This document shows positions 41,881 to 50,338 of a stretch of 64,000 nt of DNA, one piece after another; position 1 is the first letter of the stretch, and each line of letters opens with the position of its first letter. A program made the position numbers and the translations under genes. Under the pieces are notes generated by a model, which had not been told where the DNA came from, ran no database searches, and was given only the letters and a program-made list of their open reading frames with translations. Location: assembly GCF_000236565.1 (NCBI RefSeq), contig NZ_AHAM01000149.1:23658-87657 (forward strand), written 5' to 3'. Source of the stretch: Mesorhizobium alhagi CCNWXJ12-2. GTDB lineage: Bacteria; Pseudomonadota; Alphaproteobacteria; Rhizobiales; Rhizobiaceae.

Positions 41881-42151
41881 GACCCATACGATCAGGAATA
41901 AGGCGAAACTGCTGGCCCGGGTTCGGCGTTTGAAGGGCCAGATGGAAGCTGTCGAGCGCGCGCTGGACACCGGGGCTTCCTGCGCCGAGGTGTTGAACCT
42001 CGTCGCCTCCATCCGCGGTGCGGTGAGCGGCCTCACCGCGGAACTGATCGAGGACCATGTGCGCGAGCATGTCGTGGAGGCGGCCGACGCGCGCGCGCGC
42101 AGGCAAGGCGCGGACGAACTGATCGAAGTCGTGAGGAGCTATCTGAAATGA
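41879..42151 (+). CDS. dmeR: Metal-sensing repressor of the CsoR/RcnR/FrmR family
   Basis: All-helical regulator of 90 residues. The family core is visible: KAKLLARVRRLKGQMEAVERAL with the following DTGASCAEVLNLVASIRGAVSGL, where the cysteine is the conserved thiol ligand (Cys35 in most members), and the later DHVREHV supplies histidines. His at position 3 (MTH) fits the N-terminal metal ligand of the RcnR/DmeR nickel-cobalt branch rather than the copper CsoR branch. It precedes a cation diffusion facilitator and overlaps it as ATGA, the arrangement of rhizobial dmeRF. Confidence 0.88.
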   Translation: MTHTIRNKAKLLARVRRLKGQMEAVERALDTGASCAEVLNLVASIRGAVSGLTAELIEDHVREHVVEAADARARRQGADELIEVVRSYLK

Positions 42152-43137
42152 GCTTTTCCCCCGGCGTCGCCCCGGCTGGCGGCCATGACCATGTCTTTCT
42201 TGGCGATCGCCACGAGCGCAACGAACGCCGCACATGGCTGGTCATCGCGCTCACTACGACGATGATGGTTGCGGAGATCGTCGCGGGAACGCTGTTCGGC
42301 TCGATGGCCCTCGTCGCGGATGGCTGGCACATGGCCACTCACGCCGCCGCGATGCTTATCGCGGCGCTTGCCTATCTCTACGCCCGCAGGAACGCGCGCA
42401 ACCCGCGCTTTACCTTCGGCACCGGCAAGATGGGTGACCTGGCGGGCTTCGCCAGCGCAATCGTGCTGGCGCTGATCGCCATCCTTATCGGCTGGGAAAG
42501 CGCCCTGCGTTTCAGCGCGCCCGTCCCGATCGATTTCACCCAAGCGATCTGGGTGGCCGCGATCGGGCTCGCCGTCAATCTGGCGAGCGCCTGGTTGTTG
42601 CGCGACGATCATGATCATCACCATCACGGCCATGGCCATGCGCATGATCACCGCGGTCACGATCACCACAGCCATCATCACCACGGCCACATTCATCATC
42701 ACGGTCGCACGACCCGGGACCACAATCTGCAGGCCGCCTACCTGCACGTGCTGGCCGACGCCTTGACCTCTGTACTTGCGATCGTGGCGCTGCTCGCCGG
42801 CAGTGTCTACGGCTGGATCTGGCTCGACCCGGCCATGGGCATCGTCGGCGCGCTCATCATCGCCCGCTGGTCGTGGGGCCTGATCCGCGACGCCGGCGGC
42901 GTCCTGCTCGATTACATTCCGCCCGGCGAGGATCTGCCGAACGCGATCCGCGCAGTGGTCCAAACGGAAGGAGCCAGCATCACCGACCTGCATGTCTGGC
43001 AGCTCGGCCCCGGCCATCACGGCGCCATCGTCTCGCTCGTGGCCCCCGAGCCCAAGGCCCCCTCGCACTATCGCGAGAAGCTGGCGCAAATCGCTACCCT
43101 GTCACACATTACCATAGAAGTTGAGGAAGAAGCGTAG
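42148..43137 (+). CDS. dmeF: Cation diffusion facilitator DmeF (Co/Ni/Zn efflux)
   Basis: Efflux pump of 329 residues. Six transmembrane helices carry the usual metal-site residues: the H/D pair in VADGWHMATHAAAM (helix II) and the second in HVLADALTSVLA (helix V). A long histidine-rich cytosolic loop with more than 20 histidines (about 150-190) lies between helices IV and V. A C-terminal ferredoxin-like cytosolic domain ends in HVWQLGPGHHGAIVSLVA. It exports divalent metal (Co, Ni, possibly Zn) in exchange for protons. Expression should be induced when DmeR binds metal. Confidence 0.95.
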   Translation: MSFSPGVAPAGGHDHVFLGDRHERNERRTWLVIALTTTMMVAEIVAGTLFGSMALVADGWHMATHAAAMLIAALAYLYARRNARNPRFTFGTGKMGDLAGFASAIVLALIAILIGWESALRFSAPVPIDFTQAIWVAAIGLAVNLASAWLLRDDHDHHHHGHGHAHDHRGHDHHSHHHHGHIHHHGRTTRDHNLQAAYLHVLADALTSVLAIVALLAGSVYGWIWLDPAMGIVGALIIARWSWGLIRDAGGVLLDYIPPGEDLPNAIRAVVQTEGASITDLHVWQLGPGHHGAIVSLVAPEPKAPSHYREKLAQIATLSHITIEVEEEA

Positions 43138-43381
43138 CTCCGGCAACGGCAACGTAGCACCAGTTGACGCCAACAGCTTGTCCCGCCTGGGGCCGAATCC
43201 GGTCCGTCCGCTTTCGTTGCGGTGAAAGAGCGGACGCATCGCCGACGCTCGCGCGGTTCACCTAAAGCGATGATGCCAAGTTTGCGCGCTCTTCCAGGAA
43301 CTGTTCCCACGTCCGCTGCCCAATGCCGAGCAGCTACGGCAGAAGCCGTAGACTGGCCGGAAGCATATTCCACATTCTGGA

Positions 43382-44734
43382 TTACCCTTGCTCCGCTCGG
43401 TCCTTTACTCCGCACCAGGCTGCAGCGAACAGAGCAATAGCCTTGGTCACCCGCAACAACGACGGAAGGCTTACACGCTCATCAATGGCATGAATGTTCT
43501 CGGCAACTGGTCCGTAGACGAGGCTAGTCATGTCGCCGTGCAAGGCAAAGATAGCGGCGTCGAGATAACAAGGCATTATGAAGCGCTGAAGGTCCTTCCC
43601 TGAACCGTCTGCAAATGAGTGTGCCTTTGCCAGGAGTGCTTCTGCTTCGCTTCCTTGCGCCAGGACATATCCTCCCTGCTTGACGCCGAGCCACTCAACG
43701 TTCGGCTCGGGGCATCCTTCCAGCTGCGGGTCATTAAGAAACGCCTCTCTGAGAAAGCTCTCAAAGCGTTCTACGCGCGCCTCTACCGTGTCGCCGGGGT
43801 AGAAGCCGATGCGGCCTTCAAAGCGGCACTCGCTCGGCACCGATGCAATCCATTCACCTCCCGATATCGTACCGATTGTCAAAGCTATGGGGTTGTCGAC
43901 GCTAGCGAAATCTGGTGGACGCTGGGCAATCCACTCTTGTTCGAGCTGACGCAGATTTTCGATGGTTCGGAATGCGATGTCGATTGCGCTTCTACCCCTG
44001 TCGACTTGGAATGGGTGAGCGGGGACGCCTTGGACTGTGATAGTAAACTTCATTATGCCGGTATTCGCGCTGACGAGCTGTTCGCCGGTAGGTTCAGGTA
44101 TCAGAACAGCATCGGCGCGGAAGCCCTCGGCGAGAACCATTGCCGCTCCATTGCCTGTGATCTCTTCTTCGATGACCGACTGGAATTGAACCTCCCCCAG
44201 CAGATCGAGACCTGCTGCTGACAATGCGTCAAGGGCGAAGAGATTCGCGGCCAAGCCGGCTTTCATGTCGCCCGCACCACGGCCGTACAGCCAATCACCG
44301 TCACGAGTAGCTGAGAAGGGCTCGTATTTCCAACGGGCGCTTGTGCCAACTGGCACCACATCAACATGTGCATTGAGCGCCAGAGACCGACCGCCTTCTC
44401 CCGATGCCGGCTTCAAACCAACAACAACGCTGGAATCCTTGAGGTCAAATTTGGTGGGAGAGAAAGCCGGGTCCTCGCCGATGCGAGTTGGATCGATTGC
44501 GAAGCTGCGAACATCATAGCCGCGACTTGCGAGAGCGGTGGAGACAATCTTCTGAACAGCAGCTTCATTCCCCCGAAGCGAGTCAGCACGAACGAGCTGT
44601 GTCAAAAATTCAATCTGCTCATCGAAGCGGGCCTCCACAGCCTTGACGATGCGTTCGATATCCGCGGCCGCCAATAGGCCTGTGCCGAGTGCACCCGCCG
44701 TAGCGGAATGCCGCAGGGACGTGGGTTCGTTCAC
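43382..44734 (-). CDS. M20-family metallopeptidase (ArgE/DapE-like deacylase)
   Basis: Cytosolic hydrolase of 450 residues acting on N-acyl amino acids or small amides. Metal-site motifs are complete: LALNAHVDVVPVG (His123, Asp125), GRGAGDMKAG (Asp156), VIEEEITG (catalytic Glu and metal Glu near 189-191) and the late HAIDERVSL histidine. The dimerisation lid domain lies at about 225-340. It stands alone, with a 240-base gap to dmeF and a 99-base gap to the DUF1348 gene. The N-terminal 25 residues are longer than in most members. The substrate cannot be named. Confidence 0.92.
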   Translation of the reverse strand: MNEPTSLRHSATAGALGTGLLAAADIERIVKAVEARFDEQIEFLTQLVRADSLRGNEAAVQKIVSTALASRGYDVRSFAIDPTRIGEDPAFSPTKFDLKDSSVVVGLKPASGEGGRSLALNAHVDVVPVGTSARWKYEPFSATRDGDWLYGRGAGDMKAGLAANLFALDALSAAGLDLLGEVQFQSVIEEEITGNGAAMVLAEGFRADAVLIPEPTGEQLVSANTGIMKFTITVQGVPAHPFQVDRGRSAIDIAFRTIENLRQLEQEWIAQRPPDFASVDNPIALTIGTISGGEWIASVPSECRFEGRIGFYPGDTVEARVERFESFLREAFLNDPQLEGCPEPNVEWLGVKQGGYVLAQGSEAEALLAKAHSFADGSGKDLQRFIMPCYLDAAIFALHGDMTSLVYGPVAENIHAIDERVSLPSLLRVTKAIALFAAAWCGVKDRAEQG

Positions 44735-44833
44735 GTTGTCCTCCTGGATTCTTTGATAGCCTGCGCCGCCTTGACGGGAGGTGAGAAAGCTACATCACTT
44801 GCGTAGATCGAGGGACGGTGCGGCATCACTTTC

Positions 44834-45322
44834 TCACAGACCAAGCTCGCTGAGCGAGGAGTGGTGATCGGGACGACGACCAAGCGGCCAGTGATACTTG
44901 CGCTCGCTCTCCACGATCGGCACGTCGTTGATACTGGCGATCCGCAGGCGCATTAGCCCGGCCTGATCGAATTCCCAGTTCTCATTGCCGTAAGACCGAA
45001 ACCATTGGCCGCTGTCGTCGTGCCACTCATAGGCGAAGCGCACGGCGATCCGATTTTCGCGAAACGCCCAAAGTTCCTTGATGAGACGATAGTCAAGTTC
45101 GCGGTTCCATTTGCGCGTCAGGAACGCCTCGATGGCGTCACGGCCCTGCAGGAACTCCGCGCGGTTGCGCCAGCGACTGTCGCTCGAATAGGCGAGCGCG
45201 ACCCGCGCCGGATCGCGCGTATTCCAGGCATCTTCCGCCATGCGAACCTTCTGCGCCGCCGTCTCAGCGGTGAACGGTGGCAAGGGCGGTCTGGTCTCGA
45301 CCAATGAAACATCTAGGGACAT
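44834..45322 (-). CDS. DUF1348 / nuclear transport factor 2-like protein
   Basis: Small cone-shaped NTF2-like protein of 162 residues of the DUF1348 family. Recognisable stretches are [44 protein letters not shown], and [31 protein letters not shown], ending in [11 protein letters not shown]. Function is unknown; the fold usually binds small organic molecules. GGAGGT eight bases before the ATG at 45322 sets the start. It follows the MBL hydrolase by 77 bases on the same strand and may be in one operon with it. Confidence 0.88.
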   Translation of the reverse strand: MSLDVSLVETRPPLPPFTAETAAQKVRMAEDAWNTRDPARVALAYSSDSRWRNRAEFLQGRDAIEAFLTRKWNRELDYRLIKELWAFRENRIAVRFAYEWHDDSGQWFRSYGNENWEFDQAGLMRLRIASINDVPIVESERKYHWPLGRRPDHHSSLSELGL

Positions 45323-45399
45323 GAATTGCGACCTCCGTCGGTGTCCTGCCAAGTTGGAAACGGCGGATCGGGTGCTCGCGCACCCGATCCTCGAAGCTT

Positions 45400-46362
45400 T
45401 CACTCAGCGTATTCCCAATCCGCAGCTACCCAGCGCAGGCTGCCTGCGTCCTTCACGATTCGGCCCAGCCCCGGGAACGGCATATGCGTCGCCGCCACAA
45501 GTGCCTTTTCGTCGGCGACGCGGGGAAAGAACCGCAGGCGTGCGGCATCGGCAGCAGCCTTGTCTGCTTCAAACAGGAGGCCAAGTTCCGGAAAACCCGG
45601 ATGCGCCGGATGAAAGATCATGTCAGCCACGAGCAACAGGCTGCGGCCGCCGTCCTCGATGCGCACCCCGATCTGGCCCGGGGTATGGCCGGACAGATCA
45701 ACCGTCGAGATCCCCCGGGCAATCTGCCGCTCACCGTCGATCCGCTGAAGCCTTGGATAAAGTTTCACCAGTTGCTCGGCCGTTGCGAAGCTGCTCTTGA
45801 GCAAATCCGGCGCGCCCGCCGCCTTGGCCGGATCGGTGAAATGGGCGACATCCCGCCGGTCGATATATATTTCGGCGTTCGGGAAATTCGTCCGCCCGCC
45901 AGCGACAAGACCCGCGATGTGGTCGACGTGCATATGGGTCACGATAACGGCGTCGATCATCTCCGGATCTACGCCGACAGCAGCAAGCGCTGCGGGGAGC
46001 CGCCCGGAGGTCTTGCTAACAGTGCCGGCCGGACCGGAATCTACAAGGATCAGCTGGTCTCCATCGCGGATCAGCCACACGGTAAAGCCCCGGCGCACTC
46101 CGTTCGGGCGAGCGACAAAGTGTGCCGCTGACAGTTGTTCCACCTCGTCGGCCGGCATGCCGGTGAACAAGTTGAAGGGAAAATCGATGAAACCGTCCGA
46201 GAGAAACGTAATCTCGAACCGCCCGACATTGATGCGGGCGAGCGGCGTTAGACTCTCCACGGCACCTTGCGGGGCCCGGGCAAGGCTGGGGCTCGGCAGC
46301 GCCGCCATGAGCGGCGCTGCCAGCATGGTGGTGGCAAAGCCGCGACGTGTGAACGTGGTCAT
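45400..46362 (-). CDS. Metallo-beta-lactamase-fold hydrolase, Tat-exported
   Basis: Exported MBL-fold hydrolase of 320 residues. A twin-arginine signal is present ([19 protein letters not shown], cleavage near LARA). The zinc motif is [15 protein letters not shown], followed by [12 protein letters not shown] (third His) and a late [12 protein letters not shown]. Proteins of this type include lactonases and other periplasmic hydrolases; a quorum-quenching activity is possible but not shown. It lies between a CMD-family protein and DUF1348, a set commonly seen together in soil proteobacteria under LysR control. Confidence 0.9.
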   Translation of the reverse strand: MTTFTRRGFATTMLAAPLMAALPSPSLARAPQGAVESLTPLARINVGRFEITFLSDGFIDFPFNLFTGMPADEVEQLSAAHFVARPNGVRRGFTVWLIRDGDQLILVDSGPAGTVSKTSGRLPAALAAVGVDPEMIDAVIVTHMHVDHIAGLVAGGRTNFPNAEIYIDRRDVAHFTDPAKAAGAPDLLKSSFATAEQLVKLYPRLQRIDGERQIARGISTVDLSGHTPGQIGVRIEDGGRSLLLVADMIFHPAHPGFPELGLLFEADKAAADAARLRFFPRVADEKALVAATHMPFPGLGRIVKDAGSLRWVAADWEYAE

Positions 46363-46415
46363 TGGTGTGGCTCCTTGAACTGGTTCAGACTCGGGTTGCC
46401 TGGTTTGGGTCGCGC

Positions 46416-46967
46416 CTATGCTGCTTTCCGAGCGGTAACGACAGGAAAATCGATATCGGTCTTGGCCACCTCGTTGACGTAGTTGGTCAATGTGTTGAGT
46501 GCGACGTGGAGCACGATCTCGATGACCTGCGCATCGTCGTAGCCTGCGGCTTTGACAGCGCCGACATCGTCCTCGCTGACGTGACCGCGTTGGCGCACGA
46601 CCTTGTCGGCGAAGCGTACGGCGGCATCGGCGCGCGGGTCCGTGGACGATCCAGCGCGATTGGCCGCGATCTCTGCGTCATCCAGCTTGGCAATGTTCTT
46701 GCCGAGATAGGTATGAGCCGACAGGCAGTAATCGCAACCGTTAATCTCGGCGACGGCGAGCGCGATGCGCTCACGCGTTGGTGCCGGGAGCGCACCTTTG
46801 TTCAAAGCAGCGGACAAACCGACGTAGCCTTCGAGCGCTGCGGGGCTGTTGGCAATCAGCCGGAAGAGATTCGGCGCGACGCCGAGTTGCTGTTTCACTG
46901 CCGCAAGCACCGGCTGCGAGGCAGCGGGTGCGGATTCAATTGTAGATGGGATAGGAATGCGAGACAT
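46416..46967 (-). CDS. Carboxymuconolactone decarboxylase-family (AhpD-like) protein
   Basis: Protein of 183 residues with the AhpD fold. The active-site CxxC and following His are in EINGCDYCLSAHTYLG, with APTRERIALAVAE before it. It is likely a small peroxidase or redox protein rather than a true decarboxylase. The open frame starts with TTG at 46970; the next codon, ATG at 46967, with AAGGAAG upstream, is taken as start. It is divergent from a LysR gene 113 bases away and precedes the MBL hydrolase. Confidence 0.9.
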   Translation of the reverse strand: MSRIPIPSTIESAPAASQPVLAAVKQQLGVAPNLFRLIANSPAALEGYVGLSAALNKGALPAPTRERIALAVAEINGCDYCLSAHTYLGKNIAKLDDAEIAANRAGSSTDPRADAAVRFADKVVRQRGHVSEDDVGAVKAAGYDDAQVIEIVLHVALNTLTNYVNEVAKTDIDFPVVTARKAA

Positions 46968-47080
46968 CAAAGCTTCCTTTCTGACGCTGCCATTGTGGCT
47001 GGTGAAAAGCTAGTTGCTTCCAACATTCGTGAAAACCTGCCACACTTGGGAACGAGGTTCTCAATTTCTGGAAGGGTGCT

Positions 47081-47980
47081 GTGGATCGCCTCGATGCCAT
47101 GTCGGTCTTGCTGGCCGTAGTCGAAACCGGCAGCTTATCCGCGGCCTCCCGCCAGATCGGAATGCCGCTCGCGACTGTTTCTCGCAGGATTTCCGAACTC
47201 GAGGGCTATCTCAGGACGCGCCTCATTAACCGCTCGAGCCGAAGGATCGCCTTGACCGAGGCTGGGCAGTCCTACGTGGAGTCATGCCGGCGCATCCTGG
47301 AGCAGGTCACGGAGGCTGAACAGGCGGCCCAAGGCGAATTCCGCGTTCCCAGAGGCCATCTGGTCATCACGACGCCGGTCGTGTTCGGGCGTCTTCATGT
47401 TCTTCCGGTCGTAGTCGAATTTCTTAAATTGTATCCGGAGATTTCGATCCGCATTGCGCAGATGGATCGCGTCATTAACCTGCTGGAAGAGCATGTTGAT
47501 CTCGCGGTACGGATCGCCGAATTGCCGGATAGCAGCCTGGTTGCCCGCCGGGTCGGTGAGATCCGGCGGGTGCTATGCGCCAGTCCAGCCTATTTCGCGC
47601 AACGCAGTGGTCCGAAGCGACCGGAGGATCTCAGCAACCACGACTGCGTCACCTTCGAGAACCTCGCATCGTCGACAATCTGGACGTTCCGGGACGGCCA
47701 ATCAGAGGTCTCCGTCCCCGTCAGTTCGCGGCTTGTCGTCAACACGGCGGAAGCCGCGATCGACGCTGCAATTGCGGGTGGCGGAATCACGCGCGTTCTT
47801 TCCTACCAGATTGCCGACGCTGTCGCCGCAGGGACACTCGTCACGTGCCTCGAAACATTCGAGCTGAAACCCTGGCCTGTAAGTCTTGTCCACACTGGCC
47901 AGGGACCGTTGCCTTTGAAGCTCCGCACCTTCCTTGATTTTGCGACCCCCCGCCTCAAGGCAAAACTGACGGGTAGGTAG
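47081..47980 (+). CDS. LysR-family transcriptional regulator
   Basis: LysR regulator of 299 residues with HTH LLAVVETGSLSAASRQIGMPLATVSRRISELE, followed by RTRLINRSSRRIALTEAGQSY. The effector domain belongs to the CrgA/PBP2 group (GHLVITTPVVFGRLHVLPVVVEFLK and DLAVRIAELPDSSLVARRVG). GTG start with GAAGGG four bases upstream. It is divergent from the CMD/MBL/DUF1348 group and probably controls it. Confidence 0.93.
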   Translation: MDRLDAMSVLLAVVETGSLSAASRQIGMPLATVSRRISELEGYLRTRLINRSSRRIALTEAGQSYVESCRRILEQVTEAEQAAQGEFRVPRGHLVITTPVVFGRLHVLPVVVEFLKLYPEISIRIAQMDRVINLLEEHVDLAVRIAELPDSSLVARRVGEIRRVLCASPAYFAQRSGPKRPEDLSNHDCVTFENLASSTIWTFRDGQSEVSVPVSSRLVVNTAEAAIDAAIAGGGITRVLSYQIADAVAAGTLVTCLETFELKPWPVSLVHTGQGPLPLKLRTFLDFATPRLKAKLTGR

Positions 47981-48103
47981 AACCCGATCGCTTCGCCTGA
48001 TGCCGTCTTGACGGAAAGTTTGCGACGGAACCTTTGCAGTCGCGGCAAATTTCGCCTGAGCGCTGCAATGAAGCTGGATGGGTCCTTGTGAAGGAGTATC
48101 GGC

Positions 48104-48580
48104 ATGACCGAGCTGCCGGCGGAAGCGCTCGACATACTGCTTAGGCTGGGAGTCGCCGCCGCGCTCGGCGCGGCTATCGGCTTCGAGCGCCGTGTGCACC
48201 ACAAGGCGATTGGCATCGCTGGCATGATGCTGATCGCGATCGGCTCGACGACCTACATGCTGCTCGGCCGCCATTTGGCCGAGACCGATCCAAGCTCCCT
48301 CAGCCGCACCCTTCAAGGTTTTCTCTCTGGCATCGGTTTTCTGGGTGGGGCCGTAATATTCAAGAGCGGCTTCGACGTAAAGGGCATCAAGGCAGCGGCG
48401 GCCGTTTGGATCACCGGCGCACTCGGGCTTGCGATCGGGACCTCCTACTGGGGGCTCGGGCTCGTCGTCGGCATAGTCACCGCGGTGGTGCTCTTCGTAG
48501 CCGACTCTCTCCCGGACAGGGCCCGTGGGGACAAGCAAGAGCCGGTGGAACTGAAGAGGCGTGCCAAGAGCAAGAACTAA
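48104..48580 (+). CDS. MgtC/SapB-family membrane protein
   Basis: Membrane protein of 158 residues holding four helices of the MgtC N-terminal domain: LGVAAALGAAIGFERRVHHKAIGIAGMMLIAIGSTTYML, FLSGIGFLGGAVIFKSG, KGIKAAAAVWITGALGLAIG and a last VVGIVTAVVLFVAD. The C-terminal ACT-like cytosolic domain of full MgtC is missing; the chain ends in a charged tail. The family is tied to growth at low magnesium and to inhibition of the F-ATP synthase, but the short forms are less studied. AAGGAG precedes the ATG. Confidence 0.9.
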   Translation: MTELPAEALDILLRLGVAAALGAAIGFERRVHHKAIGIAGMMLIAIGSTTYMLLGRHLAETDPSSLSRTLQGFLSGIGFLGGAVIFKSGFDVKGIKAAAAVWITGALGLAIGTSYWGLGLVVGIVTAVVLFVADSLPDRARGDKQEPVELKRRAKSKN

Positions 48581-48816
48581 ACTGGGCATCGGGACGGCAT
48601 GCGCCAAGAGAGATTGAGGCGCAACAAATCAGCTTCCGACATTCTCTTTGCCCGGCGCGGCAGCACGAGATTGTCTCATGTGGCTGCCCCGGCAGCCCAA
48701 TGCTCCACCTTCTCTTTCACGCCTTCAGCGCCGCCGCCCCCGCTGCGCATATCCGCACAGTGCGTAGGTGCCGTGCCCATTCGCCGAGGCTGCCGAGAAT
48801 TGGAGCCACCCGCCGA

Positions 48817-49260
48817 TCACGGCTCACTGTATCCGCTGGCGAAGAGGCGCAGGTCATAAGCCTCGGGATTGCGACGAAAGATCAGCGCGCCCTTCCGTCG
48901 GGATTTCTGTGGGATATAGTCGAGCGTAGCACTGCTCTCCTCGACGACCTCATCGCCACTGCGGAGTTCGCCTTCGATCTCGACAGCAGCAATTGACTGT
49001 CCCGCGCTGTTCGCGGCGGCGAACTCGACCACGTAGCCGCCCTCGGTGGCGGCGACCTCGAGCGGCAGTACAACGATCCGGGCGATCCCGTTGCGCCCGC
49101 TCAAACCATCGATGACAAGATAGCTGAGCACTGCAAGCAGAGCTACGCAGCTTATCCCCGCCACGATCCACTCCAGGACCGAAGTCCCCGGTTTCCGGGT
49201 TATTCCTTTATTGTCAGACTGCTTTTGTTGCTTGTCGCCCTTTGCGGAATTCTTTGTCAC
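48817..49260 (-). CDS. TIGR02588-family single-pass membrane protein
   Basis: Protein of 147 residues: a charged N terminus rich in Lys and Gln, one membrane helix (about 30-50, WIVAGISCVALLAVLSYLVI) and a periplasmic beta-rich domain with YVVEFAAANSAGQSIAAVEIEGEL, ending in DLRLFASGYSEP. This matches the conserved family TIGR02588, of unknown function, nearly always paired with TIGR02587, as here. The GTG at 49260 overlaps the TGA of its partner (GTGA), so it is preferred over more distal codons. Confidence 0.85.
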   Translation of the reverse strand: MTKNSAKGDKQQKQSDNKGITRKPGTSVLEWIVAGISCVALLAVLSYLVIDGLSGRNGIARIVVLPLEVAATEGGYVVEFAAANSAGQSIAAVEIEGELRSGDEVVEESSATLDYIPQKSRRKGALIFRRNPEAYDLRLFASGYSEP

Positions 49261-50099
49261 AGGATGAGCCTCGCGACGGCCGCACCGAGCGCGCCTGGAA
49301 ACGAGAGAACCACGACTGCGCTGAGTGTCTCCGAAAACCCGGCGCCATCGGTCCTGCCGAAGGTCCAAAGAATGTAGAGGTTCACAAGCATCACCAGGAC
49401 ATAACCAACGATCGCATAGCGAAAGAAGATACTGAGAAACCCGGCGCCTGGTTCCGGGCTGTGCGAGCCGCGGAATTCGAATTCATAGACGAAGGCGTGC
49501 ATGAGAGCGAGGGTTCCCACCACCAGAGCGATTTCCTGCCAAGGGTGCATCTTGTAAGCGATAAGGACGACCTCTTCCGTTGGTGCGATGTTCACCGATA
49601 GAAACAGCGCTCCGACCACCATCAGGAACAGCTCTCCGGCATAGCCGGGCTCCGGAATCTCCTCCTCCTCCAGCGAACTGGAGCCAAGCTGGGCCCGGGC
49701 CAAAGATGCTCCGAGGCTGCCTGGGACGACCTGCACGGCAATCTTGCCAATCACCTCCCGCAGCGGCATTTCGACGGTCACGATGCCGAAAATAAAGAGC
49801 ACCGCAGTAGCCGCTACGGCGGCCACAAGAATGGCCACAAAAGCGTCGGCGACCCGGTCTTGGAGCGCCACCGTTTGGCGAAAGCCTCCATATTTATGCA
49901 GCAACACCAGCATTGGCAAAGTGACAGCCAGCAGAAGGGCGAGCCGCCACGGGTGAAGGTTAAAGCCCAGCGCCCAAGCTTCCATAGTCATCAGCACCGG
50001 TACGGCGAAGATCAATGCTCCGGCGAAGGCGCGGCCAAGACCAATCCAGAACTCACGCGGCGTTGGTCCGTGCCTTACGATCATTTCAGCGGGCGCCAC
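49257..50099 (-). CDS. TIGR02587-family integral membrane protein
   Basis: Integral membrane protein of 280 residues with about seven or eight helices, for example GLGRAFAGALIFAVPVLMTM, LALLLAVTLPMLVLLH, AFVAILVAAVAATAVLFIFG and IFFRYAIVGYVLVMLVNLYI. The acidic LEEEEIPEPGYAGELFLMVVGALFLSVNIAPTEEVVLIAYKM segment is typical of TIGR02587. Function is not known. The frame is open to 50228, but GTG at 50099 with AAGGGAG five bases upstream is the best start. The overlap with TIGR02588 suggests that the two form a complex. Confidence 0.85.
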   Translation of the reverse strand: MAPAEMIVRHGPTPREFWIGLGRAFAGALIFAVPVLMTMEAWALGFNLHPWRLALLLAVTLPMLVLLHKYGGFRQTVALQDRVADAFVAILVAAVAATAVLFIFGIVTVEMPLREVIGKIAVQVVPGSLGASLARAQLGSSSLEEEEIPEPGYAGELFLMVVGALFLSVNIAPTEEVVLIAYKMHPWQEIALVVGTLALMHAFVYEFEFRGSHSPEPGAGFLSIFFRYAIVGYVLVMLVNLYILWTFGRTDGAGFSETLSAVVVLSFPGALGAAVARLIL

Positions 50100-50338
50100 G
50101 TCGCTCCCTTTCAGAGGTAGCCTGATCTTCCGCAGTATTGGTAAGAGGATCAAGCGGGCAATAATGTTTCCTGCGCGACCTTGTTCCGGACCACTGTCTC
50201 GGTTCTCGATGGTCAAACCGCGCAGCAATGGCCACCCAACTTAGCACACGCGAGGTCACGATTGTGCCGTAGTACGTCATTGCGTTGTTTATGACGTTAG
50301 GCGATAGGTCGCCGAGGCCAACCTGACATTTTCTTGAC

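Noticed and set aside
42600..42715. Short tandem repeat or CRISPR-like array
   Set aside because: The repetitive CAT/CAC codons encode the His-rich loop of DmeF; spacing and sequence are irregular.
42139..43089. 316-codon frame on the minus strand
   Set aside because: Antisense to dmeF; its met-valine-rich centre is the complement of the His-rich loop.
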